Shown piece after piece: positions 1 to 10,142 of a stretch of 64,000 nt of DNA; position 1 is the stretch's first letter, and each line of letters starts with the position of its first letter. Position numbers and translations under genes: made by a program. The notes under the pieces were generated by a model, which saw only the letters and a program-made list of their open reading frames with translations, was not told where the DNA came from and did not search any database. This stretch comes from Tetramitus jugosus (taxonomy: Eukaryota; Heterolobosea; Eutetramitea; Acrasida; Vahlkampfiidae), in NCBI GenBank assembly GCA_937625935.1, contig OW569356.1, forward strand, positions 496,001 through 560,000. The letters are read 5' to 3'.

Positions 1-93
1 ATGGATGACACCAGAGAGCAACTTGTCTTTTTCGAGCCGATGCTGTACAATGGTTGAAATGTCAAGATTGCTATCGATGTTGTTGGTGGTCAT
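1..93 (-). CDS. 5' end of an unidentified gene, cut by the window edge
   Basis: A minus-strand frame opens with ATG at 93 and stays open to base 1, giving 31 residues that begin MTTNNIDSNLDISTIVQ. The codon choice looks coding, and the position just downstream of the preceding minus-strand stop (238-236) fits the tandem gene spacing in this window. Too little is visible to name a product. It could also be chance open sequence in the 3' flank of the next gene. Confidence 0.4.
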   Translation of the reverse strand, partial: MTTNNIDSNLDISTIVQHRLEKDKLLSGVIH

Positions 94-235
94 CTTTGGT
101 GAATGCAAGCTCGTCTCTCCGTCGGTAGAAATGAAAATTCTTTTTTATTTTGAGTGTTGTTCTGTCTTGGTACCGTCCCAAAAAGTTCATATTTCCGCTC
201 CTCCGCTTCGGTTATGGCTGGTAGTTTACCTCGTC

Positions 236-2349
236 TCAAACCTTGGATGAGAACTTTGGTGTGGGCAAGCTGGAAGGAGGTGGGGAATTGCTCCAGGAAC
301 CTCCCGCGAATCGTTCTTGCTTCTTCTTGGTTGCCGAAGCTGGCTTTTCACTCGTGTTTGGAGTCTTTGGATGTTGTTGTTGTTGCTCATTGTTGAGAGA
401 AGCGAGCAATTCTGCTTCTGTGAACGCAGGACCTGGTGCAACACTGACACCAGCGACTTGGTGGGCAACAGGCTTGAACCTTGGAGGTGTCATATAACCA
501 GGAAGAGGCTGTTGTTGTGGTTGTCTCATCTGATTCAAAATGTCTTGTTCGCTCTGCATCATGTGATGGAAGGGAGCAGGAGCATGGGGATGGTGCATAG
601 AGGTTGGTGCCTCAGATGCCAGGTGATTGCCATTGGCCGTCGCTGAAAATTGACCCAGAATAAAACTAGAGTCAGAGTGCGAGTAGTGGTGATGATGAGG
701 ATGAGGAATAGGGTGGTGGTGAGATGGGTGAGATGGATGAGAAGCATGAGCATGAAATAGAGGATGGAGAACAACACCAGCACTACCACTGCCACCACTG
801 CTATTGATTTGTGGTGGACTCGTACCGCCGTTTCTCATACGAGTCGAGGTGGTAGGCGACGATGGCAGAGAAGAGTTGATTGAAAAATCATCGTCCCTAC
901 TCAACTTTTCCTTCTTGCCATGCTTGTTGGACGATAGAATAAAATCTTGAATGGACTTTACCTTGTGTGTATGAGGATTGGAAGCAAGTGTAGGAGTCGT
1001 TGATGCTGATGATGATTTTTGACTCATGGACAACATGAGAAAATCTGGAGTCAACAATTTTGGTTTCTCTGTTGTTGGTGTTACTCCTGATGTAGATATA
1101 GATGACGATATAGATGATGATGATGATGATGTAGATAAAGAGAGAGATGACAATGCAGGTGATGAGTATGATGGATGCATGGATGATGCATGATAATGTC
1201 CATTCATGTGTGGATAGTGTTGTTGTTGATAAATGATGGGTGAAGTAGTAGCAGTAGTAGTCGTCGTAGTTCCATTTGTTTGTTGTTGTTGTTGTGGTGG
1301 TTTCTGTGAAGAAGGTTGTACAGTGTGAAGTACTTGTACGGGTATCATGGAACGACGCGTCGATGCATCATCCTTTTTTTTCAATGATGCTGAGGAGGAT
1401 GATGAGGATGATGATTTTGGGCCATCATCATCATCACCATCATCACCATCGTCATCATCAGTACTACCACTACTACCACCACCATTAATACTATTATTAT
1501 TGTTGGTAGTTTTCTTGCTGCTTCTACGATTCGTATTCGTCATACTATTCGCACCACCATTACTACTACTGTTGTTGTTGTTGTTCGTGTTGATTTTTGT
1601 GGGAGTCACAGGAGCACCATTGGCTGCTGCAATGGCCACTCCGACACTGCTATTCATGTTGTAATGAGAGTATTCTGTCACCATTTTCTTATAATTTTCA
1701 AAATGATTTTCTCTCTTATTCTTACCATTGGTGGAAGCACTAGTACTGTTCACATTGACATTACTATTATTGTTGTTGTTGTTATTGTTGTTTATCATTA
1801 CATTGGATTTGGATGGTGAGTTTGCACTGTTGTTATTGTTGTTATTGTTGTTATTGTTGTTGTTGCTTGTATTGCTGTTGGCAATCATTTGATCACGTTG
1901 TTGATCTCTGTACATTCGATTGATACTCTTATTTTCAACAATGTCAATTTGTTGTTTGTCGTTGAGTGTTTTTAAGTCCACGTGCTTGTATTCAAAATAA
2001 CCGTCTTTGAATTCTCTGATTTGTATCGAATTTTCTCCTCTGTTCAAAGTGATCAATTGTTAGTTTTTCACAATGAGATAATGATGATGATAGTTGAATA
2101 TGTGTGTATGTATGTGTGTATGTATGTGTGTGTGTATGTGTGTGAAGATGATACAAACTTTGGAATAACCAATTCTTTCTGCATCGTTTCATGCTTCTCT
2201 GGCAAATATAAATCAGTATTGACTTGAAATTGATCAAGTGTTTCTCCGTCAGAATTTCCCTCCAAAAAATAGGGTATTAACGGTCGGCCAAATTGAGGTT
2301 CGCTCTTGGTTGGTGTTGCCTTTTGTGGTGTTTTCATGGTGGTTGTCAT
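236..2349 (-). CDS. Low-complexity protein with a C-terminal PNRC/Edc1-like decapping-activator motif
   Basis: Two-exon model: exon 1 2349-2159, intron 2158-2040 (GTTTGT...ACAG), exon 2 2039-236, about 664 residues. The frame is also open upstream to 2703, but that stretch reads like untranslated sequence, so I start at MTTTMKTPQK. The body is almost wholly low complexity, with poly-Asn, Ser, Thr, His-Pro and Asp-Gly tracts. The exception is the extreme C-terminus, FAGGSW followed by SPPPSSLPTPKF. It resembles the short segment of vertebrate PNRC1/2 and yeast Edc1/Edc2 in which an aromatic-Ala-Gly element precedes a proline-rich LPxP stretch that docks on the Dcp1 EVH1 domain and stimulates Dcp2. 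I infer a role in mRNA decapping; only the motif supports it. The intron carries a TG/TGTA microsatellite. Confidence 0.6.
1761..1872. repeat. Poly-Asn-encoding trinucleotide tracts
   Basis: Dense GTT/ATT triplets on the plus strand encode runs of Asn on the minus strand in the low-complexity protein. The mixed use of AAC and AAT suggests selection at the amino-acid level as well as slippage. Confidence 0.75.
2101..2144. repeat. TG/TGTA microsatellite inside an intron
   Basis: An imperfect alternating tract of TGTG, TGTA and TATG units fills much of the predicted intron 2040-2158 of the PNRC-motif gene. On the transcribed strand it reads as a CA/TACA-rich tract just downstream of the 5' splice site. 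Confidence 0.8.
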
Positions 2350-2775
2350 TGTTGTAAATGTTGTTGATATGTGGTTGTTGATGAAAAACTTGATATTTTT
2401 TGTTCTCTTTCTTTTTTTGTTGTTGTTAATTGTGAAAGAATGAGTTGTTGATTCTCCGAATAAATTATTGTTGATGTGCGTTGAGAGTTGAGATTGGAAG
2501 AACAACAAATGTGTTTTTTTGTTTGTTTGTTGTTCGTTTGTTGTTCGGGTCGCTGACTGATTCTGAACGGGTGAGTCGTTGTTGTTGTTGCGTTGCTGTT
2601 GTTGTGTGTTCAAGAACTCTTTCGCCAACAGGTTTGTTGTGTTTTGTGAGGATATACGAGTTAAAAATAGAATGAAATCGCGGGCAAATATACGGAACTT
2701 CATTTGTGAGGTAGATGCGAGCAGTTGCGCGACTTACAATCTGCGGGGAGATACTTCCAGTTATGACAAAAATGT
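2350..2775. other. Intergenic region, 426 bp
   Basis: This is the 5' flank of the PNRC-motif gene and the 3' flank of the GTPase gene. It is rich in GTT and GTTT runs (near 2519-2545 and 2578-2600), in the style of untranslated leaders in this window. I see no RNA gene or clear promoter element in it. Confidence 0.5.
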
Positions 2776-4853
2776 TTATTTGTTCGTGGGTGGAGGTCTT
2801 GTGGCAATGGATGCTGTTCCGGCACCTACAGCAGCACCCGCAATGGTTCCTCCAACCATACCAACAGCTGCACCTAGTAAACCACCAACAGATGCACCCA
2901 TGACTGCACCAGTGATTCCGACACCGACAGCACCTGCCACACCAGAAGCAATGAGCTTCAGATGTCGGGTCACTAAACTTCTACGGAAGAGAGCTGCATA
3001 CTGTTCATTGATGAGTGTAAACTTGTGGTAGGTACTGACGATGAGCTCGTCCAGTTCACTCTCAGATGTTGTCATTTGCTCCCAGTCATTTTTGCAACCT
3101 CTGCAGAACCAATTCTGTTCTGTGGTATCCAAGAGCAATCGTGCGTTATCACAAAACTTGCAAGCACTGCAAATATTTTTGCATGATGTACAGAATATGG
3201 ATTGTGGAACGTCACTCTTGTTAAACACAGGTTCCATGTTCGTATCGGGACATCGTGGGCACAACCTAGGATAATCTAGAATGACAGGTGGTCTATCAGA
3301 TACAGCATAAATGCCTGCCATTGTTTCTACCTTTAGCATCTCCACAGCTTTTCGCATGACTTGCAAGTTCCTAGGTGCAATTTTGTCGCATTTTGTCAAA
3401 ATGAAAAAGGTGGGAATGTCTTTGAAGTACTTGTCGCATACTTCCTTGACCCCGTCTTGAACACGCGCACTATCAGACGCAATAATGTACCACACCATGT
3501 GAACCTTGTTCGTCAGTGTTCTACTACCCAAGAAGTCAATCAGCTTTTGCATGGCATCTATACCTTCACTCTCCTTTTCGAATCCCTTGGAATCAATAAG
3601 AACCAGTTCCTCGCGCTCAATCACATGAATTTCTTGTGTCACAGGTTTACCGACACCGACTTGTTCTTCTGTACCGAACACTGTATTGATCAATGAGCTC
3701 TGTTGTGTGTAAATAAGTTAGAGTCAATTTGTGTGAATAGGAACAAGTACACAAAAAAGAGATTGTCATTTCACAAACATACCTTGCCCGCACCGCTATC
3801 ACCAACCAACAGAATACATGGCTTTTCCCAGACAACCTTATTTGCTGATCCTTTCTTTAGCTTATCCTTGTCGATTGGAGGTGGCAACTGAGGTGAATTG
3901 CCTGATCTTTGCTGTTGCAGCTTGATTGGTACAACTGGTGGTACAGTTGTTGTTGTTGGTTGTTGTGAAGGTGTAGCAACCCAACTACTTTCCTTGTCCA
4001 AGGAGCCATTGTTCACCATGATTTGTTGCCGTGTTGGTATAGGTGGCAATGAAAAGGGTGAAGTCGACCCAGCATTGCTCATCATCACAGAGCTAGAATT
4101 GCCTTTTGAAAATGGAGGTGTCGTGATGGACTTTGGAGGTGACGATGGTGAAATAATGGACCAATATTCATCAACCGTTGTTCTTGATTGTCTCTGCTCT
4201 GCCAACTCTTGTTTCTTTCGAATGAGCATGTGCTCTGTCAGTGCATTGACAATGTTTTGAGAAATGAATTTGACAACGTCGGCCTTTGTCACTCCACTTG
4301 TTTCTCCATCGTTTAATCGAGTGAGATTCAATAGACCTGGTTTCTCTGAGACAAGTTCATTCTTGTAGTCCATGTAGCTCACCACCATGTTCATTTGTTG
4401 TTCACCGACATTATCTGCTAAATTCTCAACATTCGTATCATTGTTATTATTGTTATTGTTGTTGTTGTTTTGGGTGTGATGATTTTGAGTCATGTTCTGA
4501 GGACACTCATGACTCAAAATAAATCTCCAATGATTCACTTGATTGACCAATGATTCATTCATTGTCCATGAACACTCAATAACTGCCGAGTGATTGCCCA
4601 TGACCATGGAGCTTCCGACCATGGTATGAAGAGCGACGGGAGGTGGTGAATACTCCTCATATTCATCACTATTATTATTGTTGTTGTTTTTATTCAAACA
4701 TTGACACTGCTCATAGTACACTCGATCTTCCATGATGCTTCTGAGGAAGGGAATGGCTTGTGTACAACTCAACCGTTTGTATTGTTCGTTGTGAAGCAGG
4801 TGTTGGTCAATGTAGCATCGAAGAACTTGTAATTGTTCACTGTTGAGTCCCAT
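2776..4853 (-). CDS. GTPase fused to zinc ribbons and a glycine-zipper membrane segment
   Basis: Exon 1 is 4853-3783, the intron is 3782-3700 (GTATGT...ACAG) and exon 2 is 3699-2776, about 664 residues. The intron falls inside the P-loop, between GDSGAGK and SSLIN. Residues 1-340 are low complexity. The G domain follows: G1 GDSGAGKSS (about 352), G3 DSKGFE and G4 TKCDKI, resembling 50S-ribosome-binding/MMR_HSR1-type GTPases of unknown function. After it come four CxxC pairs (CPRC, CTSC with CSAC, CRGC) suggesting one or two zinc ribbons. The protein ends in a run of GxxxG/AxxxG repeats (GAVGVGITGAVMGASVGG and more), which looks like a glycine-zipper membrane segment. I infer a membrane-associated GTPase; substrate and organelle are unknown. 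Confidence 0.85.
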
Positions 4854-5120
4854 GGGAGTGGAGGAAGGTACTGGGAAAAATGGATGTTCGTTTTTTTTTC
4901 GTTTGTTTGCTTTTTGTGTGCGTCCTGATGTTGTGTGGGTGCTTCATCTTCCCGCTGAACTTCGGATGCCCATTCCGAAATAAGTTCTGTGGGTTGAACT
5001 TGGAACGGGCCAATCTTCGCGTTTTTTTTCCGGGTGACAGGTACAAAAATGTTTATGTGTCAAGAATGCTCCCTGATGTTTGGTCGCAAAAAAGACCGGT
5101 GTCACTGAAATGAAAGCATT

Positions 5121-7796
5121 CTATTCATTCAACTGGACAGACAGCTCAGAAGATACAACTGGCACGGTGTTTGTCCAATCAGGAAGAATAGAAAGAACGT
5201 GGTGAATGGAGTCAGTCCAGATTTGAGAGTCAACAAAGTGACTGCGTACAGTGATTTGGATATTCTTCTCCTGTCCACGCTCGATAACAAAGGAGAAGGA
5301 TTGAATCTTTGGTCCATTGGCATTAAGCTCTTCTGTTTCGAATCGAGAATAACCAGACACGATATCCCACGTATAAGCACCTTCAGTCTTGTCATAATAT
5401 GGAGCATCAGCGAAATAAAAGTGAGAAATGATCTTCGGATCCTTTGTGCGCATGAGAACTTGCTGGTTGAACATAAACTTGCTGTTGGATAGACTGACGG
5501 TATACTTGATCTTCTTCGTATCAGTCACATTCTCGCTGGTGATGGCTAGATTTGTCAGGAACATGTTTGGATCAAAGTTGGTCTCGAGCAAGACATTCTT
5601 ATAAAACACAGCATCTTCCAAGTTCTTGCTCTCAACATTACTAATCCAGTGAGACTTCACAGTGGAGTTATATGCGAATCCGTGATCACTCATGTTCATC
5701 TTGTTGAAGACATACTCTGGTTGAATTGGATCAGTTGATCTCAAATTCAAGTACGAGTCCTTAATGGCACCATTTTCGTACAAAATAACATGTCTCAAAG
5801 ATAAACGCTTTGGACGCAACTGCGAATATGGACTAGCAACATAACTGTAAGAAATCAATAGGCCTACAACCACAGAAAAAACAAATATAAGCAGCCATGA
5901 GACTCCAAATCGTTCCTCAGAGACTACTTTTTGCTTATTGTCAGTTTTCGTAATTCGATCACCGGACACAAATGGCAATGTGACACTTGCTACCAATGTT
6001 CCAACAAGACCAACGAGACCACCCATCAAATAATCCACAGGCTTACGACCTGATCGGCCAAGCATTCCAGAAAATGATTCGGTAAATGTAAATCCAAGCG
6101 ATATTAACATAATAAGGGGAAGAATGGATGCGACAACCAATTGCAAGAATCCAACAGAGCTAAAGAATAAACCCACCAAAAGTGATCCTACAACAATAGC
6201 AGGCAGGAATGATGAACCAAGGCCATAATGTGCTGTAGCTGCCAAAAACAGCATCCAAAATATCATACATGACGCATACATGGATGACTTGTTGATATAC
6301 TTGGATGTGAAGACCACAGAGGTAAATTTAGCTGTGAATAGCGTGCCAAACATTGCTGGTAAAGCATACAGCGCAAAAGCATATTCAGGTCCCAGTGCGT
6401 ACCAACTCAAGTGTCTTTGGAAGTGGATCAGTAAATGAGAAGTTGCAACAGCAAATGCAGCACCGCCAACAATACTCGACATGGTACAAATGAGAGAGCT
6501 AATCAAGGATACAAAAGTCACTTTGCCTGTGAGCACTTGAGCCAGTATCAAAGTAATCGAAACAATAATAATTCCAAAGTAGACTGGCTTAGCAGTTTGT
6601 GCGTTATAGGCAACCATAAGCAGTCCGAGGATATCAAAATAGGCTGATCTGGTATGTGAGTCCAAGGATGCATCCGGGAAGCGAACATCCATGAATGACA
6701 AATGGCGCAACAAGCTAGCAGTATTATCACCCATATGAATGATAGATTTCTTGATGTCACTGTGAGAATAATTGTTCTTCGTAAGACTGTCAAAGTTCGT
6801 GTGATACCAGTGACCATTCTCTACGAATGCAGAGTCTACACCATGCATAACAACTTGCTTCTTCATACTACTGAAGAATCGGAAATCAGTGTCGCTTGGT
6901 ACAATACCAGACTGGAAGAGATCTTGACCGAGTGCATTACCCAATGGATGTACAATCACCTTTGCATATTCCTTTGTGATCCAAGCGTTGGTTGTTTGGA
7001 ACAGCATAGCACCACCACCAAATCCAGCAGCCTCCAAATTAATGAATGCTTTGACATCCTTGGCCCATGGATGCTTGTTCATGAAGGCATGAGCACCGAG
7101 TAGACCCATCTCCTCGGCACCATTCCACAAAAAGATGATTGGATGTCTCAACAGAGGAACAACATTGTCTGATAATTCTGCAGTTGATGATTGCTGATGA
7201 TGAGTCAACAATTGATCCAAAATGTTCTTGAACAGTTCCATCATGACCACAACAGGCACACCATCATCAAAAGCACCAGTACTGGAAACTCGAGAATCAA
7301 AGTGACTGTTCACCAAGATTGCCTCTCCAGGGTACACTGCGTGAGTGGGATGAGTGGACTTTGGGCGAATCATTGCCAGAACGTTCGTCACATTGGAGTA
7401 ACGTCTCAACTGATGACCCATAATGTGCGAATCAGAAATCGCATACTCACCAGACTCATTCTGCTCATCCAGAATCACTTCAAACAAGTCTTGCTTGTTC
7501 AGATTGGAGGATCGAGCATCAACTGTGTCGCGAAGGTACTGAACGAGCCACTCTTGAACATCCTGACATTTCTTGGAAGTGAAAGCATGTTCACCAAATC
7601 CCTTTTCCTCATGAGACAGTGCAACCAGTGCGTCATAGGCTCTTTGTACTGAGAATGTAGGCAGATCAGCACCATTATCACTTTGAGTGGGAGAGGCAAG
7701 TGGCAGAGTAATGCTCTTGAGTTGCCAATAGACCACAATGGTGATCAGTGGGATAAATAGCAGATATAGGAAGAGAAATCGACCTGTGGATGACAT
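5121..7796 (-). CDS. ERMP1-like M28 membrane metallopeptidase
   Basis: A single exon of 891 residues, close in size to human ERMP1 and the fungal vacuolar homologue Pff1. Residues 7-26 form an N-terminal signal-anchor. The M28 zinc-peptidase domain follows, with a full set of candidate ligands and catalytic residues: His in NSHFDS (about 165), Asp in AFDDGVP, GluGlu in NGAEEMG, Glu in NLEAAG and His in WYHTNFD. A middle block of about nine hydrophobic segments and a C-terminal soluble domain complete the family layout. The active centre looks intact, so I predict a working aminopeptidase-like enzyme facing the lumen of the ER or vacuole. The exact membrane cannot be read from sequence. Confidence 0.9.
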   Translation of the reverse strand: MSSTGRFLFLYLLFIPLITIVVYWQLKSITLPLASPTQSDNGADLPTFSVQRAYDALVALSHEEKGFGEHAFTSKKCQDVQEWLVQYLRDTVDARSSNLNKQDLFEVILDEQNESGEYAISDSHIMGHQLRRYSNVTNVLAMIRPKSTHPTHAVYPGEAILVNSHFDSRVSSTGAFDDGVPVVVMMELFKNILDQLLTHHQQSSTAELSDNVVPLLRHPIIFLWNGAEEMGLLGAHAFMNKHPWAKDVKAFINLEAAGFGGGAMLFQTTNAWITKEYAKVIVHPLGNALGQDLFQSGIVPSDTDFRFFSSMKKQVVMHGVDSAFVENGHWYHTNFDSLTKNNYSHSDIKKSIIHMGDNTASLLRHLSFMDVRFPDASLDSHTRSAYFDILGLLMVAYNAQTAKPVYFGIIIVSITLILAQVLTGKVTFVSLISSLICTMSSIVGGAAFAVATSHLLIHFQRHLSWYALGPEYAFALYALPAMFGTLFTAKFTSVVFTSKYINKSSMYASCMIFWMLFLAATAHYGLGSSFLPAIVVGSLLVGLFFSSVGFLQLVVASILPLIMLISLGFTFTESFSGMLGRSGRKPVDYLMGGLVGLVGTLVASVTLPFVSGDRITKTDNKQKVVSEERFGVSWLLIFVFSVVVGLLISYSYVASPYSQLRPKRLSLRHVILYENGAIKDSYLNLRSTDPIQPEYVFNKMNMSDHGFAYNSTVKSHWISNVESKNLEDAVFYKNVLLETNFDPNMFLTNLAITSENVTDTKKIKYTVSLSNSKFMFNQQVLMRTKDPKIISHFYFADAPYYDKTEGAYTWDIVSGYSRFETEELNANGPKIQSFSFVIERGQEKNIQITVRSHFVDSQIWTDSIHHVLSILPDWTNTVPVVSSELSVQLNE

Positions 7797-7973
7797 CTGC
7801 TCTCTTGATTTTGTTTTGTAGGTTTTTGTTCTCAGATTGTAGGAGAAATAAAAAATATTGGCGGTGGCGGAAAAAGCAACGAACTCATGATCAGATCAAC
7901 TGGCAGGTGGTCTACGACTCATGAAATATGACTGCAAAGTTTGTGGAAGGCGATGAAATAATACAGGTTTTAT

Positions 7974-8381
7974 TTAAACAGGTTCCAACTTATTATCATT
8001 GCAAGAGAAATGAGAAGGACTGTAACATGCTTCTCCACATCTGAGAGTTCCCTTTGGACACAAATAACCTTGGAAACATTCATAGAGGTCTGGAAGGTAA
8101 CAAGAACCGTTACAATTCAACTCTCCAGGATTGCATCTGCCATAGGCTGGGACAAGTATGTTACCCTCGCCACACATAAATTGACTAGGTCTGTAGCATG
8201 CATTTCCGCATCTGTAATGGCTGGTTGGGCACAAGAAGAATCCATCAAAGCAGTTGTATTGCATGCGATCAAAACATACTTCTCCACATCTCTCCAGTCC
8301 GGATGGACAAGGACTTTGACAAAGAGCAGTAGTGGCAATCATCAGCAAAACAGCAAAGGTAGTTACAATATAGAAATTCAT
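7974..8381 (-). CDS. Small secreted Cys-rich protein with four carbohydrate-binding repeats
   Basis: Start at 8381 (MNFYIVTTFAVLL) gives about 135 residues with a clean signal peptide, residues 1-21, ending near TALCQS. The mature chain is four tandem repeats of about 27 residues with the pattern C-x6-C-G-x2-C-[FY]-x4-[YF]-x-C, for example CGEVCFDRMQYNC and CGEACYSPSHFSC. This matches the Carb_bind/CBM52-type motif known from the C-terminus of fungal endo-beta-1,3-glucanases. There is no catalytic domain. I infer a secreted or cyst-wall glycan-binding protein. The frame extends upstream to 8774 but is not needed, because the signal peptide fixes the start. Confidence 0.75.
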   Translation of the reverse strand: MNFYIVTTFAVLLMIATTALCQSPCPSGLERCGEVCFDRMQYNCFDGFFLCPTSHYRCGNACYRPSQFMCGEGNILVPAYGRCNPGELNCNGSCYLPDLYECFQGYLCPKGTLRCGEACYSPSHFSCNDNKLEPV

Positions 8382-8521
8382 AGTTAAATTTGTATTGAGT
8401 GTTATTGTTATTTGTTTGTGGTATATTCTGTGAGCTTTTATACTGAAGTACTCCTCCCGAAGTAACTTGAGCCCCTGACGAACATTTGATAATGGGCATC
8501 CACATCCCAGATCAAAATAGA

Positions 8522-9184
8522 ATGATGGCTCGATTATCGTATGTGCTCGGGAACTCTCGGAAGGACATCTACTCCCCTCATGAGATCTCAGATTTACCGA
8601 CTTTGCGATGCTGAAGTGATTGTATGCACGAGAGGCGCAAATAGCTAGTTTTGGCGAACTAACTTTTTGGAACAACGGCCACAAAAACGAATGACCAATC
8701 CATTGCAACAATTCTTTCGAGATTTCACGAGCACTTGAGTAGGCAACACTCAGAAACATACGAGGATAGACCAAGTATCAGAAATTGCTTCAACAGAGAT
8801 CCCTTCTTCAATGACTTCCGGTTCCAGCCCAAAGATGTGGTGGACTTCAAAATCGAAAAATCCAAGGGCACTGAAAGTCTCGACGATTCGAAGTGGGTTT
8901 CTGAGATAGATTACACAAACCACGAGGTTGGTGTGCAAGATGTCAGAGCCTCGTTGGAGGAACTCAGAAGATGTCAGGTCGATTTCATGGGATTTGTTTA
9001 CCGTGCAGATTCGATTCTCGTCCTAAGGCTCAAAGATGGCAGACTCGTCAGGCTGGCTTTGAGTTACAGTGGCAACTATGTTGGGAATGTTGTTCGAGGA
9101 AGTGCATTCAGCAACTGGTATTGCAAGAGAGGAGGACCTCGATTGGACTCCTTCTGTTCCCTTGTGTCTCATGATCCTGAATAA
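8522..9184 (+). CDS. Orphan protein, probably with a tiny first exon
   Basis: The main exon ends at the stop at 9184 and gives about 147 residues of coding-like sequence (for example VLRLKDGRLVRLALSYSGNY). It has no in-frame ATG before MGFVYRADS near 8987, although the frame is open back to a stop at 8660. A plausible first exon lies at 8522-8538 (ATGATGGCTCGATTATC) followed by a strong GTATGT donor at 8539. Acceptor AGs at 8739 or 8742 join it in phase and give MMARLSRQHSETYED or a form one residue shorter. I recognise no domain. The intron of about 200 nt would be the longest here, so the model is tentative. The gene would diverge from the secreted-lectin gene over only 140 bp. Confidence 0.4.
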
Positions 9185-9233
9185 AGTGACTTCACATCCA
9201 ACGTGTGCCAACAACCAGGGAAGAAGTCTGATA

Positions 9234-9962
9234 TCACTTTCGTTGCTTTTTATTGGATTTTGAGCATTGATTTTGTTGCTTCTTCTCCTTGTCTGAAACC
9301 TCATCTCCACTATCACTGTCATCATCAACAGACAAGATATTTCTCTTTCGTTTCGCTCCCAGTGCTACATTTTGCTTTCCATTCACCTTTGAATGATCTT
9401 GTTGTTGCTGTTTCTGCAGTTCCTGTTTTTGAATTTTGAGACCATTGTTAATAGCGCTCTTGATCACTGATTCCCTCTCTCTCGATTTCGTTACTTCAAC
9501 CGAAATTAACCGATTATTCTCCTCCTTTTTCTTTTGTCTCTCTTTTTCCAACTCTGCTTCCTTCTCTTCTCGTGCTCTCTCTTGTTCTTCAGTCCATTCT
9601 TGCATTTGTTGTTCATTTTCCACTTGTCTCAATCGACGACCGTTCAAATCCCTACACGCGCCATAATCTGTTGTTTTCTTTTGACCGGCACGTGCAGATT
9701 GACCTCGAAGTAAACTACCGAATCCACCCTTGCCACCCAATAGTCCAAATCTCTCACAATTCAATCGAATAATCAATTCATCATCAGTATCAATGCTGGA
9801 TATATAATCACTCAGCAACAAATGATTTCGGAGTAATTTGTTTTGATAGGAGAGGAGGCATGAGGAGTCGGATTGTAGTAGGAGAGAGGATATAGTAATG
9901 TTCAAGTGAGACGACTGTATGATTTGAGTTTGGTCCTGGCCCGATATGCAGATAGTGTACAT
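9234..9962 (-). CDS. SDE2: SDE2-like splicing/replication factor with a cleavable ubiquitin fold
   Basis: Start at 9962 ([13 protein letters not shown]) gives 242 residues. The first 78 or so look like a ubiquitin-like fold ending in GLLGG, followed at once by [10 protein letters not shown]. This is the hallmark SDE2 processing site, where a ubiquitin protease cuts after Gly-Gly to release a Lys-starting C-terminal fragment. The conserved block with [16 protein letters not shown] follows, then a charged Glu/Lys/Gln coiled coil and a basic-acidic tail suggesting nuclear targeting. In yeast and animals the processed fragment works in pre-mRNA splicing, and in animals also in replication-fork protection. 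The gene is divergent from MCM5 with 180 bp between start codons. Confidence 0.88.
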   Translation of the reverse strand: MYTICISGQDQTQIIQSSHLNITISSLLLQSDSSCLLSYQNKLLRNHLLLSDYISSIDTDDELIIRLNCERFGLLGGKGGFGSLLRGQSARAGQKKTTDYGACRDLNGRRLRQVENEQQMQEWTEEQERAREEKEAELEKERQKKKEENNRLISVEVTKSRERESVIKSAINNGLKIQKQELQKQQQQDHSKVNGKQNVALGAKRKRNILSVDDDSDSGDEVSDKEKKQQNQCSKSNKKQRK

Positions 9963-10142
9963 GATTGATCTCTTCGTGTGTTGTTTTTTCTGTTCGGTTG
10001 AAGATGATGGATCGGTGAATTGATTGAAGATGCCGCCAAAAAATGGGGAAACACCAGATAACGGAAAATTCAAGAATAAGAAAGAATTGAAAAGAATCGA
10101 AGTTTCTCTCCATTCGCAAGCTTCTTCTTTTGAGTCACAATA

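Noticed and set aside
1276..1664. Plus-strand frames with Val, His and Leu runs
   Set aside because: They are antisense readings of Asn/Ser/Asp triplet repeats in the minus-strand gene and have no ordered sequence.
2350..2703. In-frame extension of the PNRC-motif gene to an upstream ATG at 2703
   Set aside because: The stretch is Asn/Thr/Gln-rich in the way leaders are here, and the ATG at 2349 begins the first gene-like sequence. It cannot be fully excluded without transcript data.
8750..8938. Minus-strand frame opposite the orphan gene
   Set aside because: A shadow of the plus-strand coding sequence, with no independent start context or recognisable content.
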